DNA of 64,000 nt from UA16 sp002292325 (GCA_943788645.1 CALSRC010000010.1:200741-264740); one strand, 5' to 3'. Numbered from the stretch's first letter, positions 53,857 to 63,066 are shown. Notes: a model not told the origin generated them from the sequence alone. Numbers and translations: made by a program.

Positions 53857-54870
53857 TTATTCTTGGGACATCGGGTTGCAAAGATGTTGCCAAATTTCAT
53901 TCATCACACCTTCTCGCATGGCAAAGGGGGAGCGAATAAGGCGTGCATCAGCAGGCAACAGACGCCAAATGTGATTCACGAGCATGCTCGATAAGGGGAT
54001 CATCCGAGCACGATCAGGCGCCATGCCCTGGAGTTTCAATCGTCCTTGAACAGGCGTTTCAATTAATCGTTCGTGCAGAACCTTCCAAGCGGTTGATTCA
54101 ATGGTTTGAATTTGGGTGGGATCTTTGGCCAAGTTGCGGGGGACGGGTCCATTGATCATTTCTGAAAATGTATCAAAGGAGCCACTGCTTCCCACCAGCG
54201 CAACGGGCGGGTGGGAAGCAATCATCTTTCGCACAGGAGCCATTGCATCTTCGAGGAATTCGCGGTAACGCTCTTCACCAGCTGAAGTCAAGGGGTCTTC
54301 TGGTTTGCCAAATTCTGCCAGGCGAGCGACGCCGACATTCAAGCTCACCAAGTCCTCCACAATCCAATGACCATCGGCCTTGCGCTTCGTTAGAATGAAC
54401 TCCACACTTCCCCCGCCAATATCCATCACCAATGCGGGCGATTCTGATGCTGACAACGTTAATGCAACGCCCTCGTTAATCCACCTTGCTTCCTGCTCTC
54501 CGTCGATAATTTCGAGGTTCCAATTGAGCAATTTGCGCACGCTGCGAGCAAATACATCGCCGTTCATTGCATCCCGCAAGGCACTGGTTCCCACTACACG
54601 CACCTCTTGAACCCCATAATTTACCGCTGCTTGATGCAGTACCCGCAATGCATCCAATCCACGAGCAAATCGATCTGGTACGATGATTCGACTTTGGAAC
54701 CCGCCTTGGCCCAAAAACACAGGACGCCTTAAGATGAATTTTGACTCCCAACCCAGTGGGCTCACATCGGCAATCAACATGGAAAACATGTTGGTTCCAC
54801 AATCCACTACAGCTGTTCGAATTGCGGGTGCTTCTGCACTTTTTGGACTGTCCTTCATAGCATCAATCAT
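53857..54870 (-). CDS. Ppx/GppA family phosphatase (exopolyphosphatase-like)
   Basis: 337 residues. An actin-like ATPase fold with the family motifs AVVDCGTNMFSM near residue 20, VVGTSALRDA, VMDIGGGSVEF and a GSSGSFDTFSE loop. Members hydrolyse polyphosphate or pppGpp, thereby touching the stringent response; which one is not decidable here. At 337 residues it has only the catalytic domain, without the C-terminal HD-like extension of E. coli Ppx. Overlaps the permease stop by 8 bases. Confidence 0.9.
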   Translation of the reverse strand: MIDAMKDSPKSAEAPAIRTAVVDCGTNMFSMLIADVSPLGWESKFILRRPVFLGQGGFQSRIIVPDRFARGLDALRVLHQAAVNYGVQEVRVVGTSALRDAMNGDVFARSVRKLLNWNLEIIDGEQEARWINEGVALTLSASESPALVMDIGGGSVEFILTKRKADGHWIVEDLVSLNVGVARLAEFGKPEDPLTSAGEERYREFLEDAMAPVRKMIASHPPVALVGSSGSFDTFSEMINGPVPRNLAKDPTQIQTIESTAWKVLHERLIETPVQGRLKLQGMAPDRARMIPLSSMLVNHIWRLLPADARLIRSPFAMREGVMNEIWQHLCNPMSQE

Positions 54871-56179
54871 GCCGCATCCAACGTCCCAACTCCTTGAAGG
54901 TGATTTTCTTTCCGTGCATTAAAATTCCTGTTCGAAAGATCCGAGCGGACAGGCGCACGAATACATACGCCGTGAGCACTACACCCAGGAAGGACCCTAT
55001 TAATTCCCACCACTCCACACCCAACGGCAAGCGAATCAGCATCAGAATGGGGGCGGTAAGTGGAATGTAAGAACCAATAATAGCGACTTGGCCTTCTGGG
55101 TTTTCTATCGCCATTGCCGCGACGATGTACGAGGCAACCAAAGGCAGCATCGCCGGAATCATGAGGTACTGAGCATCCGATTCCTGATCAATCGCAGAGC
55201 CGATAGCCGCAAAGATGGAAGCGTACATGAAGAATCCCGCAACGAAGTAAAGCAACGACGCTCCGATCATCAACGGCCAATTGACATCCAATAGAAAACC
55301 CAGTGTCGAGTTCGATGCCATCCACGTCTCTAAATCCAAGTCCAGACCTTCATTGGACGAGGCTGTTAGCATTCCTGAGGCCTCAAGAGATATACCTCCG
55401 AGCTTGAACACCACAAAACCCAACAAGGTCAGCGCTACCACTTGGGTCACACCTACCAGCCCAATGCCAATGATCTTGCCTGCCATCAGTTCAATCGGCT
55501 TCACCACACTGATGACCACTTCCACAATTCGATTGGCCTTTTCCTCGATGACTCCCCGCATCACATGCATCCCATAATTCACGATCTGCACGAACATGAA
55601 GAAACTAAAAATGAAGCCAATTAACGAGCGTCCCGTGGCGTTCCCATCCTTGGTTACCACGTCCTCTCCCACCATTCGAATGGTGGTCTTCAGTCGCTTA
55701 TATGCCTCGTAATTAAGCGTCAACTCCTCTTTGACCTTGAAGCGTTCAATGGCAGAAGAAAGGTCACCTTCAACAACCTTTTCTGTGCTCACAGCCGGCG
55801 ACTTATCATACAGGTATTTTGCCGTCTGATGCTGAAGAATTCCATCATCAAAAAGCACCATTAGGGTATAATCTGACTCCAGAAACTCCGCATCTGAGAG
55901 GGCGACATCCGTAAATCGGTACTCCAAATGACTCCGCTCTGGAAAGCAATCAGGACAAGCGGGAACCCAAGCCTCGCGTACATCGTCCCAATAGCTAATC
56001 ATTCCCGACAAATCCACCACCAACACCTTGTTTTGCTCGATTTCCACTTGCTCCATCCACACCCCTAACCCCACCAATCCTGCCATGAGAAGGGGGACCA
56101 GTAGCGTCCCAAGAATGAAGGCTCGGCGCCTCACTCGGGTGTACCATTCACGGAAAATAATCAACCTCAATCGACTCAT
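54863..56179 (-). CDS. ABC-2 type permease (NatB-like)
   Basis: 438 residues. One membrane segment at about 20-42, a large extracytoplasmic loop (about 45-200) with CPDCF, then five or more segments in the C-terminal half. The loop position and the VIEEKANRIVEVVIS segment match the NatB/YhaP type. Together with the ATPase at 56176 it forms an exporter; the E. coli/Bacillus relatives move sodium or drugs, but the substrate here is unknown. Four-base overlap with the ATPase gene. Confidence 0.88.
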   Translation of the reverse strand: MSRLRLIIFREWYTRVRRRAFILGTLLVPLLMAGLVGLGVWMEQVEIEQNKVLVVDLSGMISYWDDVREAWVPACPDCFPERSHLEYRFTDVALSDAEFLESDYTLMVLFDDGILQHQTAKYLYDKSPAVSTEKVVEGDLSSAIERFKVKEELTLNYEAYKRLKTTIRMVGEDVVTKDGNATGRSLIGFIFSFFMFVQIVNYGMHVMRGVIEEKANRIVEVVISVVKPIELMAGKIIGIGLVGVTQVVALTLLGFVVFKLGGISLEASGMLTASSNEGLDLDLETWMASNSTLGFLLDVNWPLMIGASLLYFVAGFFMYASIFAAIGSAIDQESDAQYLMIPAMLPLVASYIVAAMAIENPEGQVAIIGSYIPLTAPILMLIRLPLGVEWWELIGSFLGVVLTAYVFVRLSARIFRTGILMHGKKITFKELGRWMRHD

Positions 56180-57126
56180 GACTTGTCCTTTAGTTGGTGA
56201 TCAACAGCTTGGATAAAAATCTCCCGCATTCCAGGCTGCCAAGGAGCGCATGAAGTGAGTTGCACATGCCTGGAGATCCAATGCAACCATTCAGCTTGGT
56301 CCGTGCCATCTCGAAGCCGCAATAAAGCGCGTCGCTCACCATTGAAAGTAACTTCCTCCTCAACGCGAATCAGTTCGGCACTCGCACCTAAAGCCACGGT
56401 GAATTCCATTACCGAATCTCGAAACGTCACTTCAACGCGTCCATCCCGAGCAGCCTCGCGCAAGTCCGGCACCGCACCTTGCAGCACAAGTTTACCATGA
56501 TTCAACAGCGCCACCTCATCGCACATCTCCTCCACGCTGCCCATATCGTGCGTGGACAATAAAATGGTCGTTTGTCCCTGGGACTTCAATTCGGTCAGAA
56601 CATCCCGGACTCGCTGAGCGTTGATGGGGTCAAATCCGCTCAAGGGCTCATCCAAGATCAACAGCTTAGGTTCATGTAAAACAGACAAAATGAACTGAAT
56701 TTTCTGCGCCATTCCTTTAGAGACTTCACTGACCTCCTTGTTCCACCAACCGTCTACCTCTAAGCGTTCAAACCAATTCCGAAGCTTCGATCGCGCATCG
56801 GTTTTATCCATGCCCCTGAGTTGGGCAAAATACATCGCCTGCTCACCCACGCGCATGGATTTATAAAGGCCTCGTTCCTCTGGCAAATACCCTATGGATG
56901 GCAAATGGTTTCGACTCAATGATTCGCCGAAGAATGAAATCGATCCTCGATCGGGTGCGGTGATGCCATTGAGCATCCTAAGCAACGTTGTTTTGCCTGC
57001 GCCATTGGGACCCAAAAGTCCGAAAACACCTTGTTGAGGCACTTGAAAACCTACGTCATCCAAAGCGAGGTGGGTGCCAAAAGACTTTTGAATATCGATA
57101 AGGTCTAGGGCCGGCGAATCATGCAT
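56176..57126 (-). CDS. ABC transporter ATP-binding protein (NatA-like)
   Basis: 316 residues. Walker A GPNGAGKTT at 39-47, the signature VSKGMAQKIQ in place of the canonical LSGGQ, Walker B LLILDEPLSGFD and the H-loop STHD. A C-terminal extension of about 80 residues resembles the NatA regulatory region. Pairs with the permease it overlaps by four bases. Confidence 0.92.
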   Translation of the reverse strand: MHDSPALDLIDIQKSFGTHLALDDVGFQVPQQGVFGLLGPNGAGKTTLLRMLNGITAPDRGSISFFGESLSRNHLPSIGYLPEERGLYKSMRVGEQAMYFAQLRGMDKTDARSKLRNWFERLEVDGWWNKEVSEVSKGMAQKIQFILSVLHEPKLLILDEPLSGFDPINAQRVRDVLTELKSQGQTTILLSTHDMGSVEEMCDEVALLNHGKLVLQGAVPDLREAARDGRVEVTFRDSVMEFTVALGASAELIRVEEEVTFNGERRALLRLRDGTDQAEWLHWISRHVQLTSCAPWQPGMREIFIQAVDHQLKDKS

Positions 57127-57130
57127 GGTC

Positions 57131-57138
57131 CAAATTAA
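57131..57138 (-). promoter_or_regulatory. Possible -7 promoter box of the ABC transporter operon
   Basis: Minus-strand TTAATTTG (one mismatch) ends four bases before the ATG at 57126, inside the 15-base gap to dnaJ. It may be an internal promoter. Confidence 0.3.
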
Positions 57139-57141
57139 CCA

Positions 57142-58263
57142 TCAAGTGAACATGTCCCGGACTTTGTCGAAAAAGCCTGTTTCTTGGTGCTCAGCATCCG
57201 GCTGGAAGTTCTTGGAGTCACTCAGCTTTTCCAGCAACGCGCGCTCTTCTTTGGTCAAACTCTTGGGAGTCCAAACATTGATGTTCACTAACAAATCGCC
57301 ATTGCCATAACTGTCAACCGCCGGCATTCCTTTGCCTCGCAGGCGCACGATCCGTCCACTTTGGGTTCCGGCATCGATGGTAATCTTGGCCTTGCTTCCG
57401 ACCAAAGGCACCTCCGCTTTGGCTCCGAGTGCGGCATCGGTGAAGGGAATGTACAAGTCGTAATGGAGGTTTTTCCCGTTGCGTTGAAGCGTTTCGTGTG
57501 GAATCGCCTCAATGACAACCAGCAAATCACCTGGCATGCCGCCCATGGGAGCGCCGTTGCCCTCGCCTCGAACGCTCAACTGCATACCATCCTCTACTCC
57601 GGCAGGTATTTCAATCGAGACGACCGCCTCCTTTCGAACCATACCCCATTCATCTGAACCGGTCGGCCGCTTCTTGACCGATTGCCCACTTCCTTGGCAT
57701 TGCGGGCAAGTCGAGGCGGTTTGCATTTGACCCAAAATTGTGTTTTGAACGCGTCGAACCTGTCCGGTTCCACCACACGTTTGGCAATCGCTGTATTCTG
57801 CACCTTCGGCCTCGACCTGCTTGAATACTTTGACCTTCTTTTCAACACCTTCCGCTATTTCCTCAAGTGTCAATTTTACTTTGATGCGAAGGTTGGATCC
57901 CTTCATGCGTCGGCGGCGTCCACCACCGCCTCGAGCGCCTCCTCCACCTCCACCAAATGCCCCTCCAAAAATATCTCCAAACTGACTGAAGATATCGTCC
58001 ATATCCATTCCTCCAAAACCAGCCCCACCCGGGCCACCGCGCATTCCTTCGTGACCAAAGCGATCATATTGAGCCCGCTTTTGATCGTCTTGCAATACCT
58101 CGTAGGCTTCGGCCGCTTCTTTGAACTTCTCTTCGGCCTTTTCGTCGCCCGGATTCTTATCCGGGTGATGCTTCAATGCCAACTTTCGGTAAGCCTTCTT
58201 GATGTCTGCTCCGGATGCCTTCCGGTCAATGCCCAAGATTTCGTAGTAGTCGCGCTTCGCCAT
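57142..58263 (-). CDS. dnaJ: Chaperone DnaJ with only one zinc centre
   Basis: 373 residues. J domain 1-70 with HPD at 33-35, Gly/Phe-rich linker 75-118, central domain and two beta-barrel substrate domains. Only two of the usual four CxxCxGxG motifs remain, at 160-167 and 186-193; these pair as zinc centre II. The first and fourth, forming centre I, are absent. It stimulates DnaK ATPase. It follows grpE after 29 bases, as one operon. Confidence 0.96.
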   Translation of the reverse strand: MAKRDYYEILGIDRKASGADIKKAYRKLALKHHPDKNPGDEKAEEKFKEAAEAYEVLQDDQKRAQYDRFGHEGMRGGPGGAGFGGMDMDDIFSQFGDIFGGAFGGGGGGARGGGGRRRRMKGSNLRIKVKLTLEEIAEGVEKKVKVFKQVEAEGAEYSDCQTCGGTGQVRRVQNTILGQMQTASTCPQCQGSGQSVKKRPTGSDEWGMVRKEAVVSIEIPAGVEDGMQLSVRGEGNGAPMGGMPGDLLVVIEAIPHETLQRNGKNLHYDLYIPFTDAALGAKAEVPLVGSKAKITIDAGTQSGRIVRLRGKGMPAVDSYGNGDLLVNINVWTPKSLTKEERALLEKLSDSKNFQPDAEHQETGFFDKVRDMFT

Positions 58264-58292
58264 TTCAATCGCTTAATTAATCGCCCAATCAC

Positions 58293-58898
58293 TTATTCAC
58301 CTACGACCACCTTCGCGTAACGAATGACCGTCTCATTTAATCTGTACCCCGGTTCGACCACATCAACCACCTTTCCGGAAAGGTCTGGAGACGGTATGCG
58401 CGTAATAGCCTCGTGCAGATCCACATCGAATGCGTCGCCGGCCTTCACCTCCATCTGTTCCACGCCCTGGGATTTAAGGATTTGCTTGAGTTTGTTATGA
58501 ATCAACCGCTGCCCTTCCTTCAAGCCCTCCATGTTTTGAGCATCAAGAGCTGCAGCTTCTGCGCGCTCAAAATCATCCACGATTGGGAGCATCTTCTCCA
58601 ACACATCATTCGATGCATTTCGAATCAAGTCCACCCGCTCACGCATCGTTCGCTTGCGAAAGTTGTCAAATTCTGCATAGAGTCGCATGTAGCGGTCCTG
58701 CCAATCCGTCTGCTCTTCTGTTGACTCCGTCTTGTTGCTGTCAGCCGACGTGTCAGCCTGATTGCCTTCCTCGCCTGCTTGCTCACTTCCTTTTTCATCA
58801 ACTCGGTCCGATTCAGTTGCTGATGACTGAGCGTTGGTCTGTGCTTCTTCTGTGGGATTGGCAGTGGCCTCATCCACTTTTGACGTATTCATGTCCAT
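58293..58898 (-). CDS. grpE: Nucleotide exchange factor GrpE
   Basis: 201 residues. A long acidic, Glu/Thr/Ser/Asp-rich leader (1-65) precedes the coiled-coil dimer helices (DRYMRLYAEFDNFRKRT) and the beta-wing that opens DnaK for nucleotide release (VVEPGYRLNETVIRYAKVVVG). Upstream of dnaJ; dnaK is not in the window. Confidence 0.96.
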   Translation of the reverse strand: MDMNTSKVDEATANPTEEAQTNAQSSATESDRVDEKGSEQAGEEGNQADTSADSNKTESTEEQTDWQDRYMRLYAEFDNFRKRTMRERVDLIRNASNDVLEKMLPIVDDFERAEAAALDAQNMEGLKEGQRLIHNKLKQILKSQGVEQMEVKAGDAFDVDLHEAITRIPSPDLSGKVVDVVEPGYRLNETVIRYAKVVVGE

Positions 58899-58987
58899 GA
58901 TGTGTCTGGTGATTTGCCTCCATTAGGTCAAAACCGATGCCAAGACTCTGAATGCCGACATCCTGTCAGGTCAATGCTCGGGTTTTT

Positions 58988-59563
58988 TTAAAAGGATGCG
59001 ACGTGTTCGTCGATTTTACGGTGCAATTCAAAGCCACGCAAATTCTTTGCAACGATGACGCCATTCTCGTCGATCAAAAAGCTCATTGGAATCGAGTTCA
59101 CACCGTAAACCCCTGCCGCCTCACTTTGCCAGCGTTTCAAATCAGACACGTGCCATTTCCACGTTAAATTATCCTGTCTTATCGCAGCTTCCCAGCGACC
59201 GACATCACTATCCAACGAAACACTGAATACCTCAAAACCATCTGCGCTTTTGAACTTCGCTTTCTGATATTTCTTGTAAGCATTGACGACGTTTGGATTT
59301 TCTCTTCGGCATGGTCCACACCACGATGCCCAGAAATCGATGAGCACGAGACTTCCCTTCAAGTCGGACAATTTCATGGTCTTTCCTTTGGGGTTTAATA
59401 AGGCGATTTCGGGCGCAGTATCCCCAATCCCGGTCCCAATTCGTTCCGTTGGAGTCACCCGCCCAATGTCTTCTAGAGAGCTAACAGAATTCGCACCCCA
59501 AGGGTTGGAGACCAGCAATGCCGTTCCAAGTACAACCACTCCAGCAATAGTTTTCAAAATCAT
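58988..59563 (-). CDS. TlpA-like thioredoxin-fold oxidoreductase
   Basis: 191 residues. An N-terminal hydrophobic segment (residues 5-20) without lipobox acts as signal anchor or cleaved signal. Thioredoxin domain with WASWCGPC (Cys82, Cys85) and the cis-proline in NSIPMSF. It is closely similar to the C-terminal domain of the lipoprotein at 4279-5523. Located between murA and grpE, with a separate promoter-like box. Redox partner unknown; a periplasmic disulfide reductase is likely. Confidence 0.88.
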   Translation of the reverse strand: MILKTIAGVVVLGTALLVSNPWGANSVSSLEDIGRVTPTERIGTGIGDTAPEIALLNPKGKTMKLSDLKGSLVLIDFWASWCGPCRRENPNVVNAYKKYQKAKFKSADGFEVFSVSLDSDVGRWEAAIRQDNLTWKWHVSDLKRWQSEAAGVYGVNSIPMSFLIDENGVIVAKNLRGFELHRKIDEHVASF

Positions 59564-59567
59564 GAAG

Positions 59568-59575
59568 CCAATTTA
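59568..59575 (-). promoter_or_regulatory. -7 promoter box of the TlpA-like gene
   Basis: Minus-strand TAAATTGG (one mismatch) ends four bases before the ATG at 59563, in the 17-base gap after murA. Confidence 0.45.
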
Positions 59576-59580
59576 CGCAT

Positions 59581-60891
59581 TCAATCGACCCGTTCGATGC
59601 TGGCCCCCAATGCTTTTAATCTTCCTTCAATATCCTGGTACCCGCGATCAATTTGACCGATGTTGTGAATGATGGATTGTCCCTCTGCTGAGAGTGCGGC
59701 AATGAGCAACGAAACTCCCGCACGAATGTCGGGGGATGTCATGGTCACGCCGCGAAGCGGACTTTGTCGATCCAAACCAATCACCGTGGCGCGGTGTGGA
59801 TCGCACAGGATGATTTGCGCACCCATATCGATGAGTTTATCCGTAAAGAACAGGCGACTCTCGAACATTTTTTGATGAACAAGAACGCTGCCCTTGGCCT
59901 GTGTCGCTGTGACGAGCACAATGGACAACAAATCCGGTGTGAACCCTGGCCAAGGTGCATCGGAAACGGTCAGAATTGAGCCATCGATGAACGTGTCAAT
60001 TTCATAAGACTCTTGGGAAGGAACGAAAATATCATCTCCACGCCGCTCCAATTTGATGCCCAGACGGCGAAAAATTTTAGGGATAATTCCCAATTCGTCA
60101 TAAGCCACATCTTTGATGGTGATTTCACTTTGCGTCATGGCTGCCAGACCAATGAAACTGCCGATCTCTATCATGTCCGGAAGGCAGCGGTGTTCTGTTC
60201 CACCTAAAGAGTCCACTCCTTCAATGGTGAGAAGATTCGAACCGATTCCGCTGATTTTTCCGCCCATGCGGTTGATCATCTTACACAGCTGCTGGAGGTA
60301 AGGCTCACATGCTGCATTGTAAATCGTGGTCACGCCTTTGGCCATGCATGCGGCCATGACGATGTTGGCTGTTCCGGTCACAGAAGCCTCGTCCAGAAGC
60401 ATGTTTGTGCCTTTTAATCCTCCGTTGGTGCTGGCCTCGAAAAAACCCGTTTTGGAATCGTACGTGAACGTGGCACCCAAGGCCTCAAAACCGATAAAAT
60501 GCGTATCCATTCTGCGGCGGCCGATTTTATCTCCACCTGGCTTGGGCAATGCTCCAACACCAAAACGTGAGAGCAGCGGTCCCAAGATCATCGTGGAGCC
60601 TCTCAGGGAGCCTCCTTTTTGGCGAAATTCCTCCGTTTTGAAATATTCTAAATTGACGTCATCTGCTTGAAAAACAAATGTTCCCGCACCTTTTCGCTGA
60701 GTCTTCACCCCCATACTGGCCAACAAATCGATGAGTTTGTTTACATCAACAATGTCAGGCAAATTGGAAATCGTGACTCGCTCAGGAGTGAGCAGAACAG
60801 CGCACAAAATTTGAAGTGCTTCATTCTTTGCCCCTTGCGGAATGACCTCTCCGGACAATCTTTTCCCTCCCTCAATGATAAAAGTCGACAT
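59581..60891 (-). CDS. murA: UDP-N-acetylglucosamine 1-carboxyvinyltransferase MurA (Asp-type)
   Basis: 436 residues. First committed step of peptidoglycan synthesis, transferring enolpyruvate to UDP-GlcNAc. Lys22/Asn23 in GAKNEAL bind phosphoenolpyruvate. At the catalytic loop the sequence is PGGDKIGRRRMD, with Asp121 at the place of E. coli Cys115; Asp there is known to keep activity but block fosfomycin alkylation. Preceded by the DUF4290 gene at 61066, with a gap of 174 bases that has no visible gene. Confidence 0.96.
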   Translation of the reverse strand: MSTFIIEGGKRLSGEVIPQGAKNEALQILCAVLLTPERVTISNLPDIVDVNKLIDLLASMGVKTQRKGAGTFVFQADDVNLEYFKTEEFRQKGGSLRGSTMILGPLLSRFGVGALPKPGGDKIGRRRMDTHFIGFEALGATFTYDSKTGFFEASTNGGLKGTNMLLDEASVTGTANIVMAACMAKGVTTIYNAACEPYLQQLCKMINRMGGKISGIGSNLLTIEGVDSLGGTEHRCLPDMIEIGSFIGLAAMTQSEITIKDVAYDELGIIPKIFRRLGIKLERRGDDIFVPSQESYEIDTFIDGSILTVSDAPWPGFTPDLLSIVLVTATQAKGSVLVHQKMFESRLFFTDKLIDMGAQIILCDPHRATVIGLDRQSPLRGVTMTSPDIRAGVSLLIAALSAEGQSIIHNIGQIDRGYQDIEGRLKALGASIERVD

Positions 60892-61065
60892 GGCTGTTTT
60901 TTCGCTGATTCAATGACGTACGGTGCTTTCACACTTGAGCTCATTCCTCTTTCACAAACGTCTATCCGAAATAACGGCGCAACAACGAAGCGGCGTGTGC
61001 TGCATCGAAAACTTTTCAACTCTTGCAGTTGGACTGAAAGCTGATCGGGCCAAAAACGATTGAAA

Positions 61066-61689
61066 TCAGCGCTTGCGCTTCTTGCTGCGATGGCGATCCA
61101 AAGCATCGCTGGTTTTGCGCTTACTTTTCAGCACCTCCGCTGAGCTTACCAGCTCAGCATCTTCCGGCAAAGTCAAAGCTCCCCCGCTCATCTCCTTCAT
61201 CTTCTCCCGGATAAGGCTATTCTCGACAGCTCCTTTATTCCAGGTCAAATAATGGCGCTTCATCAAATTACCTATGGTCAATATCAATGCTGACTTTTCC
61301 TCACCCTCATCATATGATTTGGCCTTCTCGATCAAGTCCAGAGTCAATTGACCATAATGTCCCAGTCGCGATGTCGCTTCGGGGTAATTTAAGCGGTTCG
61401 GGGCTTCATCTCGGCTCTCACGTGTCGGACGTTCACATGGACAATCGACCTCGAGTTCATAATTGGCCATGAGGAACAATTGACCCCACAACTTCTTCTG
61501 AGCCTCCTCAGCATCACCTTCTTGAGCGACAACTGAGCCCATAACGCTGACAATGGCTGTCGCGCATTTATTGCGTTCCTCACGATCTGCAATGGATTTC
61601 AAATGATCCACCATTTCTTGGATCGTTCGACCGTATTCAGGAATAATTAAATCTGAACGCGAGCTGTTATACGTCATTTCCACTACCAT
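61066..61689 (-). CDS. DUF4290 family protein
   Basis: 207 residues. YNSSRSDLIIPEYGRTIQEMVDHLKSI is the typical DUF4290 start (Bacteroidota); the rest is helical and the last 25 residues are strongly basic (KSKRKTSDALDRHRSKKRKR). The start at 61689 is preferred because a perfect TACCTTTG box lies five bases upstream; an ATG at 61677 (MTYNSSR) is the alternative and is closer to the usual family start. Function unknown; its position upstream of murA seems conserved in the phylum. Confidence 0.85.
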   Translation of the reverse strand: MVVEMTYNSSRSDLIIPEYGRTIQEMVDHLKSIADREERNKCATAIVSVMGSVVAQEGDAEEAQKKLWGQLFLMANYELEVDCPCERPTRESRDEAPNRLNYPEATSRLGHYGQLTLDLIEKAKSYDEGEEKSALILTIGNLMKRHYLTWNKGAVENSLIREKMKEMSGGALTLPEDAELVSSAEVLKSKRKTSDALDRHRSKKRKR

Positions 61690-61694
61690 GGCCG

Positions 61695-61702
61695 CAAAGG
61701 TA
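61695..61702 (-). promoter_or_regulatory. -7 promoter box of the DUF4290-murA genes
   Basis: Minus-strand TACCTTTG (full match) ends five bases before the ATG at 61689; TTT stands 19 bases upstream where TTG is expected. Confidence 0.6.
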
Positions 61703-61719
61703 CACAAAGCGGTTCATTT

Positions 61720-62343
61720 CTAAACCACAGATGCAGGAGCGTTCAGAGGCATTAATTGGTCGTTGCAATGAGACTCCATATCATTCCAAAACGAATGGAA
61801 GTCAGCCCGCATTTCCTCATAGCCCGCAGACGCAACCGCATCGAATAAGTGCTTCAAAGGGGTTTCCAATCCAAATCGTCTTGACAATCGTTCATCCATG
61901 GCGCGGCACACCTTTGTCATCTCCTCTTCTGATCCATACCCTACGAGCCAATGGTGATCGACCATTGCTTGAAAAAATCGTTGACTACGAAGCGGCATAT
62001 CCTCGATGCGGGACTGCAGACTGACCTGGGCTCGACCAACAAACTCATCGATGGATCCCTGGCCTGCAATGGATTCAAAATCACTCGACAGAAAGTGATC
62101 ATAAATCAAATCAACCCCGACCGCAGAAAACCGACCAAGAACCGGTCGCAATTGAGCGCGGGCTTTGAGCGCTGTGGGGTGATGATCGGCAAATGAATCA
62201 ATCTTTCGGTGCAATTGAATCCCCTCGGCCACCTTTGATGGATACCCCAAGTGATCCCGGCCCTTGACCGCATCTCCAATGAAATTTCCAAGCAATACAT
62301 CGGAATCGTCACCGCTCAAAACCAAATGCGCCAGGTAATTCAT
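61720..62343 (-). CDS. Acyl carrier protein phosphodiesterase family (AcpH-like)
   Basis: 207 residues from the second of two adjacent ATGs. HD-type metal motifs of the AcpH family are present (MNYLAHLVLSG, LGNFIGDAVKG, HRKIDSFADHHP and YDHFLSSDF). The family member in E. coli removes the phosphopantetheine group from acyl carrier protein; whether that occurs here is not shown. The start at 62343 is chosen because a GATGTTTG box ends four bases before it. Confidence 0.85.
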   Translation of the reverse strand: MNYLAHLVLSGDDSDVLLGNFIGDAVKGRDHLGYPSKVAEGIQLHRKIDSFADHHPTALKARAQLRPVLGRFSAVGVDLIYDHFLSSDFESIAGQGSIDEFVGRAQVSLQSRIEDMPLRSQRFFQAMVDHHWLVGYGSEEEMTKVCRAMDERLSRRFGLETPLKHLFDAVASAGYEEMRADFHSFWNDMESHCNDQLMPLNAPASVV

Positions 62344-62347
62344 CATG

Positions 62348-62355
62348 CAAACATC
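62348..62355 (-). promoter_or_regulatory. -7 promoter box of the AcpH-like gene
   Basis: Minus-strand GATGTTTG (first base differs) ends four bases before the ATG at 62343. Confidence 0.4.
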
Positions 62356-62395
62356 GAAAATTCATCGCACGAGCGAATATTTTTGATGGATTACT

Positions 62396-62425
62396 TTGAG
62401 TCGCGCGTTGTCTTGCGTAATTTTG
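62396..62425 (+). promoter_or_regulatory. Promoter of tRNA-Gly
   Basis: TTG (62396-62398), exactly 19 bases, then TAATTTTG (62418-62425): a complete match to the Bacteroidota -33/-7 consensus. It leaves a leader of about 45 bases before the tRNA. Confidence 0.8.
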
Positions 62426-62475
62426 CCCACCGCTTCATACCTGGACGAAAACGATCTTCCGAGTGTGGTGCACAT

Positions 62476-62549
<74 letters not shown>

Positions 62550-62553
62550 AACG

Positions 62554-62583
62554 AAAAGCCTTCCACTACGGGAGGCTTTTTTT
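62554..62583 (+). terminator. Rho-independent terminator after tRNA-Gly
   Basis: An 11-base stem (62554-62564 with 62570-62580, one G-T pair) and a run of Ts to 62583. It ends the tRNA transcript five bases after the mature 3' end. Confidence 0.8.
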
Positions 62584-62633
62584 ATCGAGCACTGCGACAG
62601 CAGCGCAAGCTTCACGCCAAACCCTGCATTACC

Positions 62634-63066
62634 ATGCATGCACAAATCATTACCAAACACGGCACCATGACCGTGGAATTCTTCGAAAAAGATGCGCCGA
62701 AAACGGTCGCGAACTTTGTAAAACTTGCCAAAGACGGCTTCTACAACGGACTGAAATTTCACCGGGTCCTGCCCGGTTTTGTAGCCCAAGGTGGATGTCC
62801 AGATGGAATCGGTAGCGGCGGACCAGGTTACACGATTGACTGCGAATTGGATGGCGACAATCAATACCATTGATCTTGGGGTATTGTCCATGGCCCACGC
62901 CGGTCGAAACACAGGTGGTTCTCAATTTTTCATCGTCCACAGCCGCGAAGCGACGGCTCACCTCGATCGCAACCACACGTGCTTTGGCAAAATTACGCAA
63001 GGCCTTGACCTTGTAACTCAAATCGCTCAAGGCGAAACATTTTCTGTTGAAATTGCAGAGGACTGA
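62634..63066 (+). CDS. Peptidylprolyl isomerase (cyclophilin type), interrupted by a one-base insertion
   Basis: The N-terminal half from ATG 62634 (MHAQIITKHGTMTVEFF, HRVLPGFVAQGG) ends at a TGA right after GDNQYH. The second half continues in another frame as VLSMAHAGRNTGGSQFFIVHS. Dropping one T of the pair at 62870-62871 gives a continuous 143-residue cyclophilin with DNQYHDLGVLSMAHA at the join. This is the small cytoplasmic type without signal peptide. The same +1 pattern occurs in rplX and fusA. Confidence 0.92.
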
